Shown one piece after another: positions 1 to 8,409 of a DNA stretch of 64,000 nucleotides. The translations under genes and the position numbers were made by a program. The stretch covers positions 1,488,001 through 1,552,000 of the forward strand of contig NZ_CP090063.1 of assembly GCF_021391495.1 (NCBI RefSeq), given 5' to 3'. The DNA is from Amycolatopsis acidiphila (GTDB taxonomy: Bacteria; Actinomycetota; Actinomycetes; Mycobacteriales; Pseudonocardiaceae). The notes beneath the pieces are model-generated. The model was not told the DNA's origin and did not search any database. It saw nothing but the letters and a program-made list of their open reading frames with translations. Every line of letters begins with the position of its first letter. Position 1 is the stretch's first letter.

Positions 1-439
1 GAAGGGCTTCGGCGCCGAGGTCAAACGCCGCATCATGCTCGGCACGTACGCGCTGTCGTCGGGTTACTACGACGCCTACTACGGCTCGGCGCAGAAGGTT
101 CGCACGCTCATCACGCGGGACTTCGACGCGGCGTTCGAGAAGGTCGACGTGCTGGTCTCGCCGACCACGCCCACCACGGCCTTCAAGCTCGGCGAGCGCG
201 TCGACGACCCGATGGCGATGTACCTGGCCGACCTGTGCACCATCCCGTCCAACCTGGCCGGCAACGCGGCCATGAGCGTCCCCAGTGGACTGTCCGATGA
301 GGACGGTATGCCGGTGGGGCTGCAGATCATGGCACCCGCGCTGGCCGACGACCGGCTCTACCGGATCGGCGCGGCCTACGAGGTCGCGCGCGGTTCGTTC
401 ATCGAGCGGGTTCCGGAGCTGAAGGGAGTGTCGGCATGA
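1..439 (+). CDS. gatA: Asp-tRNA(Asn)/Glu-tRNA(Gln) amidotransferase subunit A, C-terminal part
   Basis: The reading frame is open from the first bases of the window, so this is the 3' end of a gene that starts upstream. The C-terminal 145 or so residues match GatA: a [20 protein letters not shown] stretch, then [12 protein letters not shown] and a GLQIMAP segment near the end, all typical of the last third of the amidase-signature fold. GatA releases ammonia from glutamine for transamidation of misacylated Glu-tRNA(Gln) or Asp-tRNA(Asn). The catalytic Lys-Ser-Ser triad lies upstream and cannot be checked. The stop overlaps the start of gatB (ATGA), indicating translational coupling. Confidence 0.95.
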   Translation, partial: KGFGAEVKRRIMLGTYALSSGYYDAYYGSAQKVRTLITRDFDAAFEKVDVLVSPTTPTTAFKLGERVDDPMAMYLADLCTIPSNLAGNAAMSVPSGLSDEDGMPVGLQIMAPALADDRLYRIGAAYEVARGSFIERVPELKGVSA

Positions 440-1941
440 CCGCCGTCGCCGACCTGATGGACTACGCCGAGGTCGTCGAGCGGTACGACCCGGTGCTCGG
501 GCTCGAGGTGCACGTCGAGCTCAACACGAACACGAAGATGTTCTGCGGCTGCGGAAACGTCTTCGGCGGCGAGCCGAACACGCACGTCTGCCCGACCTGC
601 CTCGGCATGCCCGGCGCGCTGCCGACGCTCAACGGCAAGGCCGTGGAGTCGGCCATCCGGATCGGGCTCGCGCTCAACTGCGAGATCGCCGAGTGGTGCC
701 GGTTCGCCCGGAAGAACTACTTCTACCCGGACATGCCGAAGAACTTCCAGACCTCGCAGTACGACGAGCCGATCGCGTTCAACGGCTACCTCGACGTGAC
801 GCTGGACGACGGCGAGATCGTGCGGGTCGAGATCGAGCGCGCGCACATGGAGGAGGACACCGGCAAGTCGCTCCACGTGGGGGGCGCGACCGGTCGTATC
901 CATGGCGCCGAGTACTCGCTGCTGGACTACAACCGCGCGGGCGTGCCGCTGATCGAGATCGTCACCAAGCCCATCGTCGGCACCGGGCCCCGGGCGCCCG
1001 AGGTGGCGCGCGCGTACGTGAACACGCTGCGGGACCTGCTGCGCGCGCTCGACGTGTCCGACGTGCGGATGGACCAGGGCTCGCTGCGCTGCGACGCGAA
1101 CGTGTCGCTGATGGACAAGGGTGCGACGGAGTTCGGCACGCGCACCGAGACGAAGAACGTCAACTCGTTGCGCAGCGTCGAGCGGGCCGTGCGGTACGAG
1201 ATGACGCGGCAGGCCGCGGTGCTCGCCGGTGGGGGCACGATCAAGCAGGAGACGCGGCACTTCCAGGAGGCCGACGGCACCACGTCGTCCGGTCGCACCA
1301 AGGAGACCGCGGAGGACTACCGGTACTTCCCGGAGCCCGACCTGGTGCCGATCGCCCCGGCGCGCGAGTGGGTCGAGGACCTGCGCAAGACGCTGCCGGA
1401 GAAGCCGGCGGACCGGCGCAAGCGCATCCAGACCGAGTGGGATCTGACGGCCGAGGAGCTGCGCGACCTGTTCAACTCGGGTGCGGTGGAGCTGGTCGAG
1501 GCGACGGTCGCGGCGGGCGCGAAGCCCGGCGAGGCGCGCGGCTGGTGGGTGAACTTCCTGGCCCAGGAGGCGAACGCGCGCGAGGTCGAGCTGACCGAGC
1601 TGGGCATCACGCCGGCGCAGGTGGCGCGGGTGACCGAGCTGGTGGGCTCGGGCGAGCTGACCAACAAGCTCGCGCGTGAGGTCGTCAAGGGCGTGCTGGC
1701 GGGCGAGGGTGAGCCGGACGAGGTCGTGGAGAAGCGGGGCCTGAAGGTCGTCTCGGACGACTCGGCGCTGCTCGCCGCGGTGGACGAGGCACTGGCCGCG
1801 CAGCCGGACATCGCGGACAAGATCCGCGGCGGCAAGGTCCAGGCCGCGGGCGCGATCGTCGGCGCGGTCATGAAGGCCACGAAGGGCCAAGCCGATGCGA
1901 AGCGCGTGCGGGAGCTGATCATCGAGCGGGTCGGCGGCTGA
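436..1941 (+). CDS. gatB: Asp-tRNA(Asn)/Glu-tRNA(Gln) amidotransferase subunit B
   Basis: A 501-residue protein of normal GatB length. The N-terminal catalytic domain begins with [18 protein letters not shown]. Cys37, Cys39, Cys52 and Cys55 form the zinc-site pattern seen in many GatB proteins. [12 protein letters not shown] segment (kinase-like glutamyl/aspartyl activation site) follows, and the C-terminal helical/YqeY-like tail (residues about 350-501) recognises tRNA. It phosphorylates the tRNA-bound Glu or Asp and uses ammonia delivered by GatA. The start overlaps the gatA stop. The window has gltX but shows no glnS, in keeping with indirect Gln-tRNA synthesis. Confidence 0.97.
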   Translation: MTAVADLMDYAEVVERYDPVLGLEVHVELNTNTKMFCGCGNVFGGEPNTHVCPTCLGMPGALPTLNGKAVESAIRIGLALNCEIAEWCRFARKNYFYPDMPKNFQTSQYDEPIAFNGYLDVTLDDGEIVRVEIERAHMEEDTGKSLHVGGATGRIHGAEYSLLDYNRAGVPLIEIVTKPIVGTGPRAPEVARAYVNTLRDLLRALDVSDVRMDQGSLRCDANVSLMDKGATEFGTRTETKNVNSLRSVERAVRYEMTRQAAVLAGGGTIKQETRHFQEADGTTSSGRTKETAEDYRYFPEPDLVPIAPAREWVEDLRKTLPEKPADRRKRIQTEWDLTAEELRDLFNSGAVELVEATVAAGAKPGEARGWWVNFLAQEANAREVELTELGITPAQVARVTELVGSGELTNKLAREVVKGVLAGEGEPDEVVEKRGLKVVSDDSALLAAVDEALAAQPDIADKIRGGKVQAAGAIVGAVMKATKGQADAKRVRELIIERVGG

Positions 1942-1942
1942 G

Positions 1943-2770
1943 TTGGCCCGCTGGGGGCGCCCGGGAGCCCGGGCCGGCGCGGACCACTCCGGCGGCCCGT
2001 CCGCCTCGGAGGTGGCTGGTTCGGAGGTGGCTGACTCGACTGCAGTCGGTCCGGGCGGTTCGGCAGGTTCGGCCCCGGCTGAGACGCGCGGTTCGGCGAG
2101 TTCGGTGCCGAGCGGTTCGAGCGGTTCGATACCGTCGGCTCGCGCCGTCGGCCCAAAGCGCTCCGGTGGTTCGAAGCGGTCCGGTGGTCCGGCGCCGTCG
2201 GGTCGCGCCGTCGGCCCAAGGCGGTCGGGCGGTTCGGCGCGGTCGCGTGGCGGTGCCGGTTCGGGGAGTGCGGCCGAGGGCGGCTTCTCACTGGCCCGGG
2301 TGTCGTGGCGGGAGTGGGTCGCGCTCGCGGCGGGGCTCATCGCCGTGGGGGCGCTGTTCCTGCCGTGGACGAACCTGTCCGCGACCCGGCAGGACGTCGA
2401 AGAGGCGCTGAACGACCTTCCGGCGAGCGAGGTCGCGCGGGACGCCTTCACGACCGGCTTCCTCGCCTGGTCGGGCCCGGTGCTGCTGGCGCTCGTGGGC
2501 GTGGCGGTGGTGCTGTTCGGTCAGCGGCCGAAGGTCCGGATCAGCGGCCTGCCGCACCTGTGGCTGATCGGCGTGACGGTGGCCGTGGTGCTGATGCTGC
2601 TGGCGTGGCTGGGCATCGGCTGGCAGTTCAGCGCGGACGTGCGCGACTTCCTCCGCGAGGAGGGCGGCGTCGGCTTCTACGGCGGGATCGGGCGTTACCT
2701 GGCCCTGCTGTGCGGCCTGGCCTCCCTGGTCGCGGCGGTGCTGGACGTCCGCTCCCTGCGGCGTCGCTGA
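1943..2770 (+). CDS. four-helix membrane protein with repeat-rich N-terminus, function unknown
   Basis: The longest frame begins with TTG one base after the gatB stop and gives 275 residues. Residues 15-115 are low-complexity (Ser/Gly/Pro/Arg) and contain a 63-bp DNA repeat at 2140 and 2203 that encodes RAVGP(K/R)RSGGS twice. After that come four likely membrane helices (about 126-142, 173-193, 206-228 and 251-268) with short loops, and a basic C-terminus. The start is uncertain: the true protein could begin near residue 110, just before the first helix. Its position behind gatB suggests the same transcript. No family was recognised. Confidence 0.6.
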   Translation: MARWGRPGARAGADHSGGPSASEVAGSEVADSTAVGPGGSAGSAPAETRGSASSVPSGSSGSIPSARAVGPKRSGGSKRSGGPAPSGRAVGPRRSGGSARSRGGAGSGSAAEGGFSLARVSWREWVALAAGLIAVGALFLPWTNLSATRQDVEEALNDLPASEVARDAFTTGFLAWSGPVLLALVGVAVVLFGQRPKVRISGLPHLWLIGVTVAVVLMLLAWLGIGWQFSADVRDFLREEGGVGFYGGIGRYLALLCGLASLVAAVLDVRSLRRR

Positions 2771-2867
2771 CCTCGAACCTGACGGCCGCCACACGCCGAC
2801 GAGCCACCACCCGGCGCGGAGTCACACCCGAGCGGAGAAACCACCCGCTCGAACCCCCGGGCAGGCC

Positions 2868-4064
2868 TCAGTCCTTGCCGTTCCCACCGCCGGAGTTCGG
2901 CTGCAGCTGGATGATCACCACGCGGTCGTCGCTGGAAACCGGGGTGCCGCCGTCCTTGTTGACGGTGCCCACGACGGCGTACTGGGTGTTCACCGGGTCC
3001 ATCCCGCCGTACCGGCCGTACCCCGTCCCGTTCTTGCCGTCCATCATCGCCTTCGGCTGGCCCCCCACCGAACCGTCCAGCGTGATCGGTACCTGCTGCA
3101 TGTTGCCGGCCACCGAGGTCGCGATCATCAGCGACTCGCCGGTGTCCGCGCACCCCGCCAGGCCCGGCCTGTCCGGCCAGCTCCACGCCGGCGCCGCAAG
3201 CGAGGTGCCCGCGTTCACCCGGTACAGCGCATCCGCCGTGGCACCCTCGTCCGTCACCCACACCCGGCCGGCGTCGGCCGACTTGCACAGCCCGCCCGGC
3301 GAGTGCAGCCCGCTCGCGAACACCCGCGAACCCGCCGTCGGGTTGCCCGTGGCCGCGTTCCCCGCGGTGTCGATCCGCAGCACCTTCCCCGCCAGCGAGT
3401 TCGGGTCGGCCGCCGCCGCGGGGTTGCCCGCGTCACCGGTCGCGACGAGGAGCGTGCCGTTGCCGAACGCGGTGATGGCGCCGCGGTTGTCCGTCGGGCC
3501 CTTCGGGATGCCGGTCAGGATCGGCTTCGCCTGCTGACCCTTGGTGAACCGGACCACGCGGTTGTCCGTCGGCGTCGTGATGTAGGCGAAGACCAGCTGG
3601 TCCTCCGCGTACGACGGCGACAGCGCGAGGCCGGTCAGCCCGCCGTCCCCCGACGCGTCCACGCTCAGCTTGATCAGCTCCGTTGCCGCCGCGCCCCCGG
3701 TGACCTGCAGGACCCGGCCGCTCTTGCGCTCACCCGCGAGCGCGGCGGGGGCCGCGTCCGAACCCGGCAGCGCCGCGACCGCGGCCACCGTGTCCAGACA
3801 GGTCGCGATGACCGCCTTGTCGAAGTCGGTGCACCCCTGCGGCGGCGGGACGGACGTCTGCGGCGCGCTGGGCCTGGTCGTCCCGTCACCGCCGGAGTTG
3901 CCGTCGAGCTCGGGCAGCTCGGGCTGCGGAGCGGCGGGCGCGGTGAGATCCGGCGCGGGCTCGAACGTCTGCCCGGACGCCCGGTCGTCGAAGCTCGCGC
4001 AGCCCGCCAGCACGACGCCGCAGGCCGCGACCAGCCACGGAGCCCGTCCCCACCGAATGCGCAT
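2868..4064 (-). CDS. LppZ-like lipoprotein, glucose/sorbosone dehydrogenase-type beta-propeller
   Basis: 398 residues from the ATG at 4064; a TTG nine bases upstream is the alternative. There is a lipoprotein signal peptide with LAGC lipobox (Cys22) and a Pro/Thr-rich linker. The six-bladed propeller resembles soluble PQQ-dependent sugar dehydrogenases, with blade signatures such as GLTGLALSPSY, NRGAITAF and SGLHSPGGLC. Mycobacterial LppZ (Rv3006) has this architecture and sits in the same gene neighbourhood, so it is probably the orthologue (inference). Whether it binds PQQ or oxidises a sugar cannot be told. It is convergent with the preceding gene and divergent from the next. Confidence 0.8.
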   Translation of the reverse strand: MRIRWGRAPWLVAACGVVLAGCASFDDRASGQTFEPAPDLTAPAAPQPELPELDGNSGGDGTTRPSAPQTSVPPPQGCTDFDKAVIATCLDTVAAVAALPGSDAAPAALAGERKSGRVLQVTGGAAATELIKLSVDASGDGGLTGLALSPSYAEDQLVFAYITTPTDNRVVRFTKGQQAKPILTGIPKGPTDNRGAITAFGNGTLLVATGDAGNPAAAADPNSLAGKVLRIDTAGNAATGNPTAGSRVFASGLHSPGGLCKSADAGRVWVTDEGATADALYRVNAGTSLAAPAWSWPDRPGLAGCADTGESLMIATSVAGNMQQVPITLDGSVGGQPKAMMDGKNGTGYGRYGGMDPVNTQYAVVGTVNKDGGTPVSSDDRVVIIQLQPNSGGGNGKD

Positions 4065-4159
4065 AGACCTCAAGCCTAGGCGGGCGTGCGTGAGTCACCC
4101 GTAAGTGCCCACCCACCGCCCGCACCGGAGCCGGTGCGCATCCGATTAGATTTTCCGGT

Positions 4160-5074
4160 ATGACGCTCACGGTGCTGGTTCCCAGCGACGACGGAGTCCG
4201 GGCGCTCGCCGAGATCCCGGACGTGAAGGCGGTGCGCTACACGCCGGGCGAACCACTGCCCCTGGAGGCCGCCCAGGCCGAGGTCCTGATCCCTGGCACG
4301 CACCGGGGAGACGACCGTGCCGCGCTGCTCGGGCGACTGCCCAACCTCAAGCTCGTCCAGCTGCTGTCCGCGGGCGCGGAGGACTGGGTCGGCGCGGTGC
4401 CCGAAGGCGTGCTGCTCTCCACCTGCCGTGGCGCGCACGGAGGCAGTACGGCCGAATGGGTGGTCGCGGTCCTCCTTTCGATCCATCGCGAGCTCGGCTC
4501 GTTCGCCGCCGACCAGGCCGCCGGACGGTGGCAACGGCGCGGCACCGACACGCTGCAGGGCAAGCGGGTGCTGATCGTGGGCGCCGGCGACCTGGGCCAC
4601 CAGCTGCGCCGCAGGCTGGAGCCGTTCGACGCGGCGGTGACGATGGTCGGCATGCGCGCCCGCGACGACGTCCACTCGGTCGACGAGCTGCCCTGCCTGC
4701 TCGGCGAGCACGACATCGTGGTGCTGATGGTGCCGCTGACCTCCCGTACCCACGGGATGGTCGACGCCGCCTTCCTCGCCCGGATGGCCGACGGCGCGGT
4801 GCTGGTGAACGCCGCCCGCGGCCCGATCGTGCAGACCGAAGCCCTGCTCACGGAGCTGACCTCCGGCCGGCTGCGCGCCGCGCTCGACGTCACCGACCCC
4901 GAGCCGCTGCCCGCCGGGCATCCACTGTGGACGGCGCCGAACCTGCTGCTGACCCCGCACGTCGCGGGCACGGTGCGGGACGCGTCGCTGCGGTCCTACG
5001 CTGTCGCGGCCGCGGAAATCGCGCGGTACTCCGGTGGCGAACTGCCGCACAATCTGGTGCACGGCGAATATTGA
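4160..5074 (+). CDS. NAD-dependent D-2-hydroxyacid dehydrogenase family protein
   Basis: 304 residues, typical for the D-isomer 2-hydroxyacid dehydrogenase family. It shows the Rossmann motif VLIVGAGDLGHQL near residue 138 and the three expected active-site positions: Arg in NAARGPIV, Glu in VTDPEPLPAGHPLW and His in LLTPHVAGT. The N-terminal half is a short flavodoxin-like substrate domain. It should reduce or oxidise a 2-keto/2-hydroxy acid with NAD(P); the substrate is not predictable. A TTAGATT -10 element ends 7-8 bases before the ATG with no Shine-Dalgarno sequence, so the mRNA is probably leaderless. Confidence 0.85.
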   Translation: MTLTVLVPSDDGVRALAEIPDVKAVRYTPGEPLPLEAAQAEVLIPGTHRGDDRAALLGRLPNLKLVQLLSAGAEDWVGAVPEGVLLSTCRGAHGGSTAEWVVAVLLSIHRELGSFAADQAAGRWQRRGTDTLQGKRVLIVGAGDLGHQLRRRLEPFDAAVTMVGMRARDDVHSVDELPCLLGEHDIVVLMVPLTSRTHGMVDAAFLARMADGAVLVNAARGPIVQTEALLTELTSGRLRAALDVTDPEPLPAGHPLWTAPNLLLTPHVAGTVRDASLRSYAVAAAEIARYSGGELPHNLVHGEY

Positions 5075-5122
5075 GCGCGGAAACTGTTCACTCGACGGGG
5101 GTAGTGCTCTACTCTGCGCGGC

Positions 5123-5755
5123 GTGACAACCCAAAGTGATGACTACGGTCGGCACAACCTGTTCCAGGATTCCGGCTATTTCGAGGGCGCGGATGACGAC
5201 ACCAGGCTGCCCGATCCCGAAGATCGCCTCGGGTACGACGAGGACAGATCGCCGCAGTGGCACGGTGGGCTGAGCTTCGGGCTGCTCATCCTGCGCCTCG
5301 TCCTCGGCGGGACGCTGGGCGCGCACGGCCTGCAGAAGGTGTTCGGCCTGTTCGGCGGCCCGGGGATCGGCGAGTTCTCCCGCATCCTCGGCGACCAGGG
5401 CTACACCAGCCAGCTCAGCACGCTGTCCTGGGTCGGCGGGATCACCGAGATCGCCGGGGGAGCGCTGCTGATCCTCGGCCTGTTCACCCCCGCCGCCGCG
5501 GCGGCGCTGCTCGCGGTCACTGCGAACGCGGTCTACCTCAAGTACCAGGCGGGGTTCTTCCTCGGCGAGGGCAACGGCTTCGAGTACCACCTCGTGCTTG
5601 CCGGCATGGCGCTGGCGCTGCTGTTCACCGGCCCCGGCGGCATCTCGGTCGACACGAACACGCCGTGGCGCCGCCGCCCGGTGCCGTACGGCATCGTCGG
5701 GCTGGTGCTGGCGGCCGGGGTGGTGGTGGCGGTGACCCTGCTCTTCCGCCGCTAG
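5123..5755 (+). CDS. DoxX-family membrane protein
   Basis: 210 residues starting at GTG. An acidic cytoplasmic N-terminus of about 50 residues (rich in Asp/Glu) precedes four membrane helices of the DoxX fold. The family signature LRLVLGGTLGAHGLQKVFG starts the first helix, and GGALLILGLFTPAAAAAL marks the second. In mycobacteria the homologous gene in this neighbourhood (Rv3005c) encodes a DoxX protein linked to SodA and a thiosulfate sulfurtransferase in the oxidative-stress response, so a redox role is possible (inference). A TACTCT -10 box ends 7 bases before the GTG, consistent with a leaderless transcript. Confidence 0.85.
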   Translation: MTTQSDDYGRHNLFQDSGYFEGADDDTRLPDPEDRLGYDEDRSPQWHGGLSFGLLILRLVLGGTLGAHGLQKVFGLFGGPGIGEFSRILGDQGYTSQLSTLSWVGGITEIAGGALLILGLFTPAAAAALLAVTANAVYLKYQAGFFLGEGNGFEYHLVLAGMALALLFTGPGGISVDTNTPWRRRPVPYGIVGLVLAAGVVVAVTLLFRR

Positions 5756-6279
5756 GAAAGGTGGTCCCCGGCCAGTTCGCGGACCTGGTCGGCAAGAGAC
5801 CGCACCGCCGGCTCGGACAGTGCCGCGGCCTCGGCGAGGCCGACGACGTCCCGCAGCCAGTCGCCGGTCGCGGTCGCCGGCGCGCCGACCCGCGCGAAGC
5901 CGCGGTCGAGCAGGCCCCTGGCGTTCGCGGGCTGGTTCCGGCGAACCGCTTTCACCGCCGCCACCGCGTTGGCCAGCGCGCTCGCGGCGGGCGACCACTC
6001 GCCGTGGCCGGGCACGTCCGGGCCGGGTGGCGCCGAGACGATCTCCAGGTCGAGCCGCCAGAACAGCGGCAGGTCGCGGAACCAGAAGAACAGCAGCCGC
6101 CGGGCGCCGGAGTCACGGGTGTCCGGATCGACGCGCACGGACGTGACCGGCCACGCCCGGGAGACGACGCTCGCGACCTCCCGCGTGGCGGTGCCGAAGC
6201 TTTCGCCCGGCACCGTCCACGCGAGGTCGATGTCGCTGTAGGCGTCCGCCGCGCCCGAGGCCAGCGAGCCGCGAAGCAC
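5752..6279 (-). CDS. nucleotidyltransferase-fold protein, start unresolved
   Basis: Near its start the frame shows the nucleotidyltransferase signature GSLASG followed by SDIDLAW, the metal-binding Asp pair of the pol-beta/MNT superfamily, and continues to 175 residues in all. The only usual start codon is GTG at 6279, but the in-frame sequence upstream (about 6280-6352) reads as a plausible N-terminal helix (PARRDSLARELLGRLSAAC) normally present in this fold. No ATG, GTG or TTG was found in-frame back into ilvD. The gene may use a rare start codon, may be N-terminally truncated, or may have a short N-terminus. Its stop overlaps the end of the convergent DoxX gene. The substrate is unknown. 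Confidence 0.65.
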   Translation of the reverse strand: MLRGSLASGAADAYSDIDLAWTVPGESFGTATREVASVVSRAWPVTSVRVDPDTRDSGARRLLFFWFRDLPLFWRLDLEIVSAPPGPDVPGHGEWSPAASALANAVAAVKAVRRNQPANARGLLDRGFARVGAPATATGDWLRDVVGLAEAAALSEPAVRSLADQVRELAGDHLS

Positions 6280-6352
6280 GGCCCGTGGACCCGGGCAGGC
6301 GGCGGACAGCCTTCCGAGCAGCTCCCGCGCGAGCGAGTCGCGCCGGGCCGGG

Positions 6353-8197
6353 TCAGCGGTTGACGTCGCGGACCGCGCCCGTGTCGGCCGAAGTGGCCAT
6401 CCGGGCGTAGGCGCGCAGCGCCGCGGTGACCGGGCGCTGCCGGTCCACCGGCTGCCACGGCCGCTCGCCGGCGTCCATCTTCGCGCGGCGCTCGGCGAGC
6501 ACCTCGTCGTCCACCAGCAGTTCGAGCTTGCGCTCGTGCACGTCGATCAGCACCTGGTCGCCGTCCTGGACGAGGCCGATGACCCCGCCCGAGGCCGCCT
6601 CCGGGGAGATGTGGCCGACCGAGATGCCGGACGAGCCACCGGAGAAGCGGCCGTCGGTGATCAGCGCGCACTTCTTGCCGAGGCCCGCGCCCTTGAGGAA
6701 CGCCGTCGGGTGCAGCATCTCCTGCATGCCCGGCCCGCCGGCGGGACCTTCGTAGCGGATCACCAGGACGTCGCCGGGCTGGACCTTCTTGCCCAGGATC
6801 GCCGAGACGGCGTCCTCCTGGCTCTCCAGCACGCGCGCCGGGCCCTGGAACCGCCAGAGCGACTCGTCGATGCCCGCGGCCTTGATCACCGCACCGTTCT
6901 CGGCCAGGTTGCCGCGCAGGATCGCGAGCCCGCCGTCCTTGGTGTAGGCGTGCTCGATGTCGCGGATGCAGCCACCCTCGGCGTCGGTGTCCAAAGAGGA
7001 CCAGCGGTTCTCGGTCGAGAACGCCTCGGTGGTGCGCACCCCGCCGGGCGCCGCGTGGAACAGCTCGACCGCGTCCGGGGACGGCGAGGCGGCGCGGATG
7101 TCCCAAGTGGACAGCCACTGCTCGAGCGAAGGGGAGTGCACCGAGTGGACTTCGGTGTTGAGCAGGCCCGCCCGGAACAGCTCGCCGAGGATCGCGGGGA
7201 TGCCGCCGGCGCGGTGCACGTCCTCCATGTGGTAGTCGGAGTTCGGCGCGACCTTCGACAGGCACGGCACGCGACGGCCGATGGCGTCGATGTCGGCGAT
7301 CGTGAAGTCGACCTCGCCCTCCTGCGCGGCGGCGAGGACGTGCAGCACGGTGTTGGTCGAGCCGCCCATCGCCATGTCGAGCGCCATCGCGTTCTCGAAC
7401 GCGGCCTTGGTCGCGACGGACCGCGGCAGCACGCTCTCGTCGTCCTCGCCGTACCAGCGCTTGCACAGCTCGACCACGGTGCGGCCCGCGCCGGAGAACA
7501 GCGCGCGGCGGGCGGCGTGGGTGGCGAGCGTGGACCCGTTGCCCGGCAGGGAGAGCCCGAGCGCCTCGGTGAGGCAGTTCATCGAGTTCGCGGTGAACAT
7601 GCCCGAGCAGGAGCCACAGGTCGGGCAGGCCGACCGCTCCACAATGGACAGCCCGTCCTCGTCGACCTCGGGGCTCGCCGAGGCGGAGATCGCGGTGATC
7701 AGGTCGGTCGGCGCCTGGGCGACCCCGCCGACGACGACCGCCTTGCCGGCCTCCATCGGGCCGCCGGAGACGAACACCGTCGGGATGTTCAGCCGCATCG
7801 CGGCGTTGAGCATGCCCGGGGTGATCTTGTCGCAGTTGGAGATGCACACGAGCGCGTCGGCCTGGTGCGCGTTGACCATGTACTCGACGGAGTCGGCGAT
7901 GATCTCGCGCGAGGGCAGCGAGTAGAGCATGCCGCTGTGCCCCATGGCGATCCCGTCGTCCACCGCGATCGTGTGGAACTCGCGGGCGACGCCGCCGGCC
8001 TCGGCCACCGCCTCGGCGACGATCTCGCCGAGGTTCTTGAGGTGTACGTGGCCCGGCACGAACTGGGTGTAGGAGTTGGCGATCGCCACGATCGGCTTGC
8101 CGAAGTCGCTGTCGGTCATGCCGGTGGCCCGCCAGAGGGAACGGGCGCCCGCGGCGTTGCGGCCGTGGGTGGTGGTTCGGGAGCGCAGAGCAGGCAT
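6353..8197 (-). CDS. ilvD: dihydroxy-acid dehydratase
   Basis: 614 residues from the ATG at 8197, preceded by GAGGT; a longer frame to 8260 is unlikely. It has the full IlvD/Edd fold: [14 protein letters not shown], the first cluster Cys in [11 protein letters not shown], the cluster-region motif [18 protein letters not shown], and [10 protein letters not shown] near the C-terminus. The enzyme dehydrates 2,3-dihydroxy-isovalerate and 2,3-dihydroxy-3-methylvalerate to the 2-keto acids of Val/Leu and Ile, using an Fe-S cluster. It lies 5.6 kb from the ilvBNC operon on the opposite strand and so is controlled separately. No leader peptide was recognised ahead of it. Confidence 0.97.
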   Translation of the reverse strand: MPALRSRTTTHGRNAAGARSLWRATGMTDSDFGKPIVAIANSYTQFVPGHVHLKNLGEIVAEAVAEAGGVAREFHTIAVDDGIAMGHSGMLYSLPSREIIADSVEYMVNAHQADALVCISNCDKITPGMLNAAMRLNIPTVFVSGGPMEAGKAVVVGGVAQAPTDLITAISASASPEVDEDGLSIVERSACPTCGSCSGMFTANSMNCLTEALGLSLPGNGSTLATHAARRALFSGAGRTVVELCKRWYGEDDESVLPRSVATKAAFENAMALDMAMGGSTNTVLHVLAAAQEGEVDFTIADIDAIGRRVPCLSKVAPNSDYHMEDVHRAGGIPAILGELFRAGLLNTEVHSVHSPSLEQWLSTWDIRAASPSPDAVELFHAAPGGVRTTEAFSTENRWSSLDTDAEGGCIRDIEHAYTKDGGLAILRGNLAENGAVIKAAGIDESLWRFQGPARVLESQEDAVSAILGKKVQPGDVLVIRYEGPAGGPGMQEMLHPTAFLKGAGLGKKCALITDGRFSGGSSGISVGHISPEAASGGVIGLVQDGDQVLIDVHERKLELLVDDEVLAERRAKMDAGERPWQPVDRQRPVTAALRAYARMATSADTGAVRDVNR

Positions 8198-8409
8198 GAC
8201 CTCGAGGTTACGCCCGCGCCGATCATCGCCCGCACGCGGCGGCCCAACGTCGGTGCGCACCGGCGGAATCGCGACCGGAATGTGGGAAGCCGCAGGTCAA
8301 GCACCGTGCGGGACAACGGGAAAACGGCGTAACCGGGCGCACCGAAGTGGATACGCACCCGCAATACGGCGCTGGCAGTTTTCGCTCATCTCGAGCGAAG
8401 GGATCAAGA

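Noticed and set aside
4076-5998. A 640-codon minus-strand frame across three plus-strand genes
   Set aside because: It has no recognisable domain, spans several intergenic regions and is opposite well-supported genes.
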